From Bordetella parapertussis (lineage in GTDB: Bacteria > Pseudomonadota > Gammaproteobacteria > Burkholderiales > Burkholderiaceae_C): 15,516 bases of DNA. Position numbers and translations under genes: made by a program. Of the stretch, positions 14,843 through 15,516 are shown in pieces. The stretch's first letter is position 1, and each line of letters starts with the position of its first letter. The DNA lies in contig CAMCTC010000105.1 of the NCBI GenBank assembly GCA_945878355.1, positions 1 to 15,516 of the forward strand. Direction: 5' to 3'. A model generated the notes under the pieces. That model was given only the letters and a program-made list of their open reading frames with translations. It ran no database searches and was not told the origin of the DNA.

Positions 14843-15516
14843 CACTTGTCCTCCATCACGACCAGGTGGTTTTTGAGGCCGGACTCGACGCGCTGAAAAT
14901 GGAAGCCGATCAAGGCGTCGTCTGGGTAATCGCGATGCAAGGCTCGCACCGCGTCGGCAGCGCCCGGGTTTTCGTCCTTGAGCAATGCGTAGGCCTCCAT
15001 GTAGCGCGAATACAAAGGCGACGCGGCCTCTTCGTCGGTGACCGGGTTGTACAGGTCGACACCGGTGAGCTTGCCCTTGAGGATGACATTGCCAATCGGG
15101 CGGAAATAAAGCTCAGGGCATTGCGACACCACCGCATCAGTGCAGCAGATGCGTGTGCCGAAGTACTTGTTCACGCCCTCGGTGCGCGCCGCGGTGTTGA
15201 CGGTGTCGCCGAGCGCGGTGAAATCCATTCGCGCGTGAGAGCCGAAATTGCCGATGACCGCAGGCCCCGAGTGCACGCCCAGCCGGGTGTGGCCTAGCGG
15301 CACGCCGGCGGCATTCTGGGCGATCCGGAAAGTCTCGGCAAAGGCGTCGAGTTCGAGTGCGCAGCGAACGGCGCGCGACACATGATCGGCTTGCGCCATT
15401 GGGGCATTGAAGATCGACATGATCGCATCGCCGATGAATTTGTCGACCATGCCGCCGTGGCGCAGAATGATCTCGCAACCCCCGTCGAGGTAGGCGTTGA
15501 GCGTGTCTGAAAGTTT
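14842..15516 (-). CDS. Class III adenylate cyclase catalytic domain protein, 5' end cut by right window edge
   Basis: This enzyme makes cyclic AMP from ATP. The frame is open to the last base (residue 1 of the visible 224 is at 15516), so the ATG at 15450 is internal and the N-terminal part is missing. Visible catalytic marks are metal-binding Asp30 in VDKFIGDAIM, adenine-selecting Lys26 and Thr100 (RMDFTALGDTVNTAAR), and transition-state residues Asn107 and Arg111; the Lys/Thr pair points to class IIIb. GVHSGPAVIGNFGS precedes this block. The first metal Asp lies outside the window. The last 60 or so residues (PLYSRYMEAYALLK onward, ending HLVVMEDK) resemble the tail of CHASE2-type periplasm-sensing cyclases, but the sensor part cannot be seen. 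The stop overlaps the TpsB start, so cAMP signalling and secretion are encoded in one operon. Confidence 0.92.
   Translation of the reverse strand, partial: KLSDTLNAYLDGGCEIILRHGGMVDKFIGDAIMSIFNAPMAQADHVSRAVRCALELDAFAETFRIAQNAAGVPLGHTRLGVHSGPAVIGNFGSHARMDFTALGDTVNTAARTEGVNKYFGTRICCTDAVVSQCPELYFRPIGNVILKGKLTGVDLYNPVTDEEAASPLYSRYMEAYALLKDENPGAADAVRALHRDYPDDALIGFHFQRVESGLKNHLVVMEDK

Noticed and set aside
14843..14845. GTG start one codon before the chosen TpsB start
   Set aside because: The GGAGG site is only four bases from the GTG but seven from the ATG, so the ATG is better placed.
1..15516. Search by eye for tRNA, rRNA, CRISPR arrays, intact insertion sequences and riboswitches
   Set aside because: No cloverleaf, spaced direct repeats, transposase or conserved leader structure was seen; gaps are short and mostly simple.

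Overview
The window is GC-rich and densely coded, with short intergenic gaps, frequent 4-base stop/start overlaps and GTG starts. The gene repertoire (Bug-type solute receptor, dipeptide and NMT1/taurine-type ABC importers, enolase-superfamily enzyme, GMC oxidoreductase, YghU-type glutathione protein, TpsB porin next to a class III adenylate cyclase) suggests a metabolically versatile betaproteobacterium of the order Burkholderiales. This placement is inferred from gene content and base composition only.

Layout from left to right. Positions 1-3615 (+) hold the end of a peptide/nickel-type ABC import operon: a family 5 solute-binding protein cut by the left edge, then two ATPases of the DppD and DppF type, each joined to the gene before it by a GTGA overlap. 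The permeases are not in the window and must lie to the left or elsewhere. Convergent to it is an aldehyde dehydrogenase of the succinate-semialdehyde dehydrogenase family (minus strand, 3657-5099). A 270-base divergent gap separates that from a yghU-like glutathione-dependent oxidoreductase (+, 5370-6245).

Positions 6277-11862 form the most interesting metabolic block. A mandelate racemase/muconate lactonizing enzyme homologue (minus) is divergent from a complete NMT1/taurine-type ABC importer (permease, ATPase, binding protein). The importer runs directly, through another GTGA overlap, into a GMC-family FAD alcohol dehydrogenase. The two arms share an AT-rich control region near 7502-7546 carrying a small dyad. 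The simplest reading is a substrate-specific uptake and oxidation unit for a hydroxylated small molecule that the sequence does not identify. Convergent to the GMC gene is an orphan Bug-type periplasmic receptor (minus, 11897-12883).

The right end (minus strand) carries a two-partner-secretion outer-membrane transporter (TpsB/ShlB/FhaC family, 13127-14842). Its start overlaps the stop of a class III adenylate cyclase that runs off the right edge. The matching secreted TpsA is not in the window, and the 243 bases between the TpsB gene and the Bug gene hold no recognisable gene. No RNA genes, CRISPR arrays or intact insertion sequences were seen.
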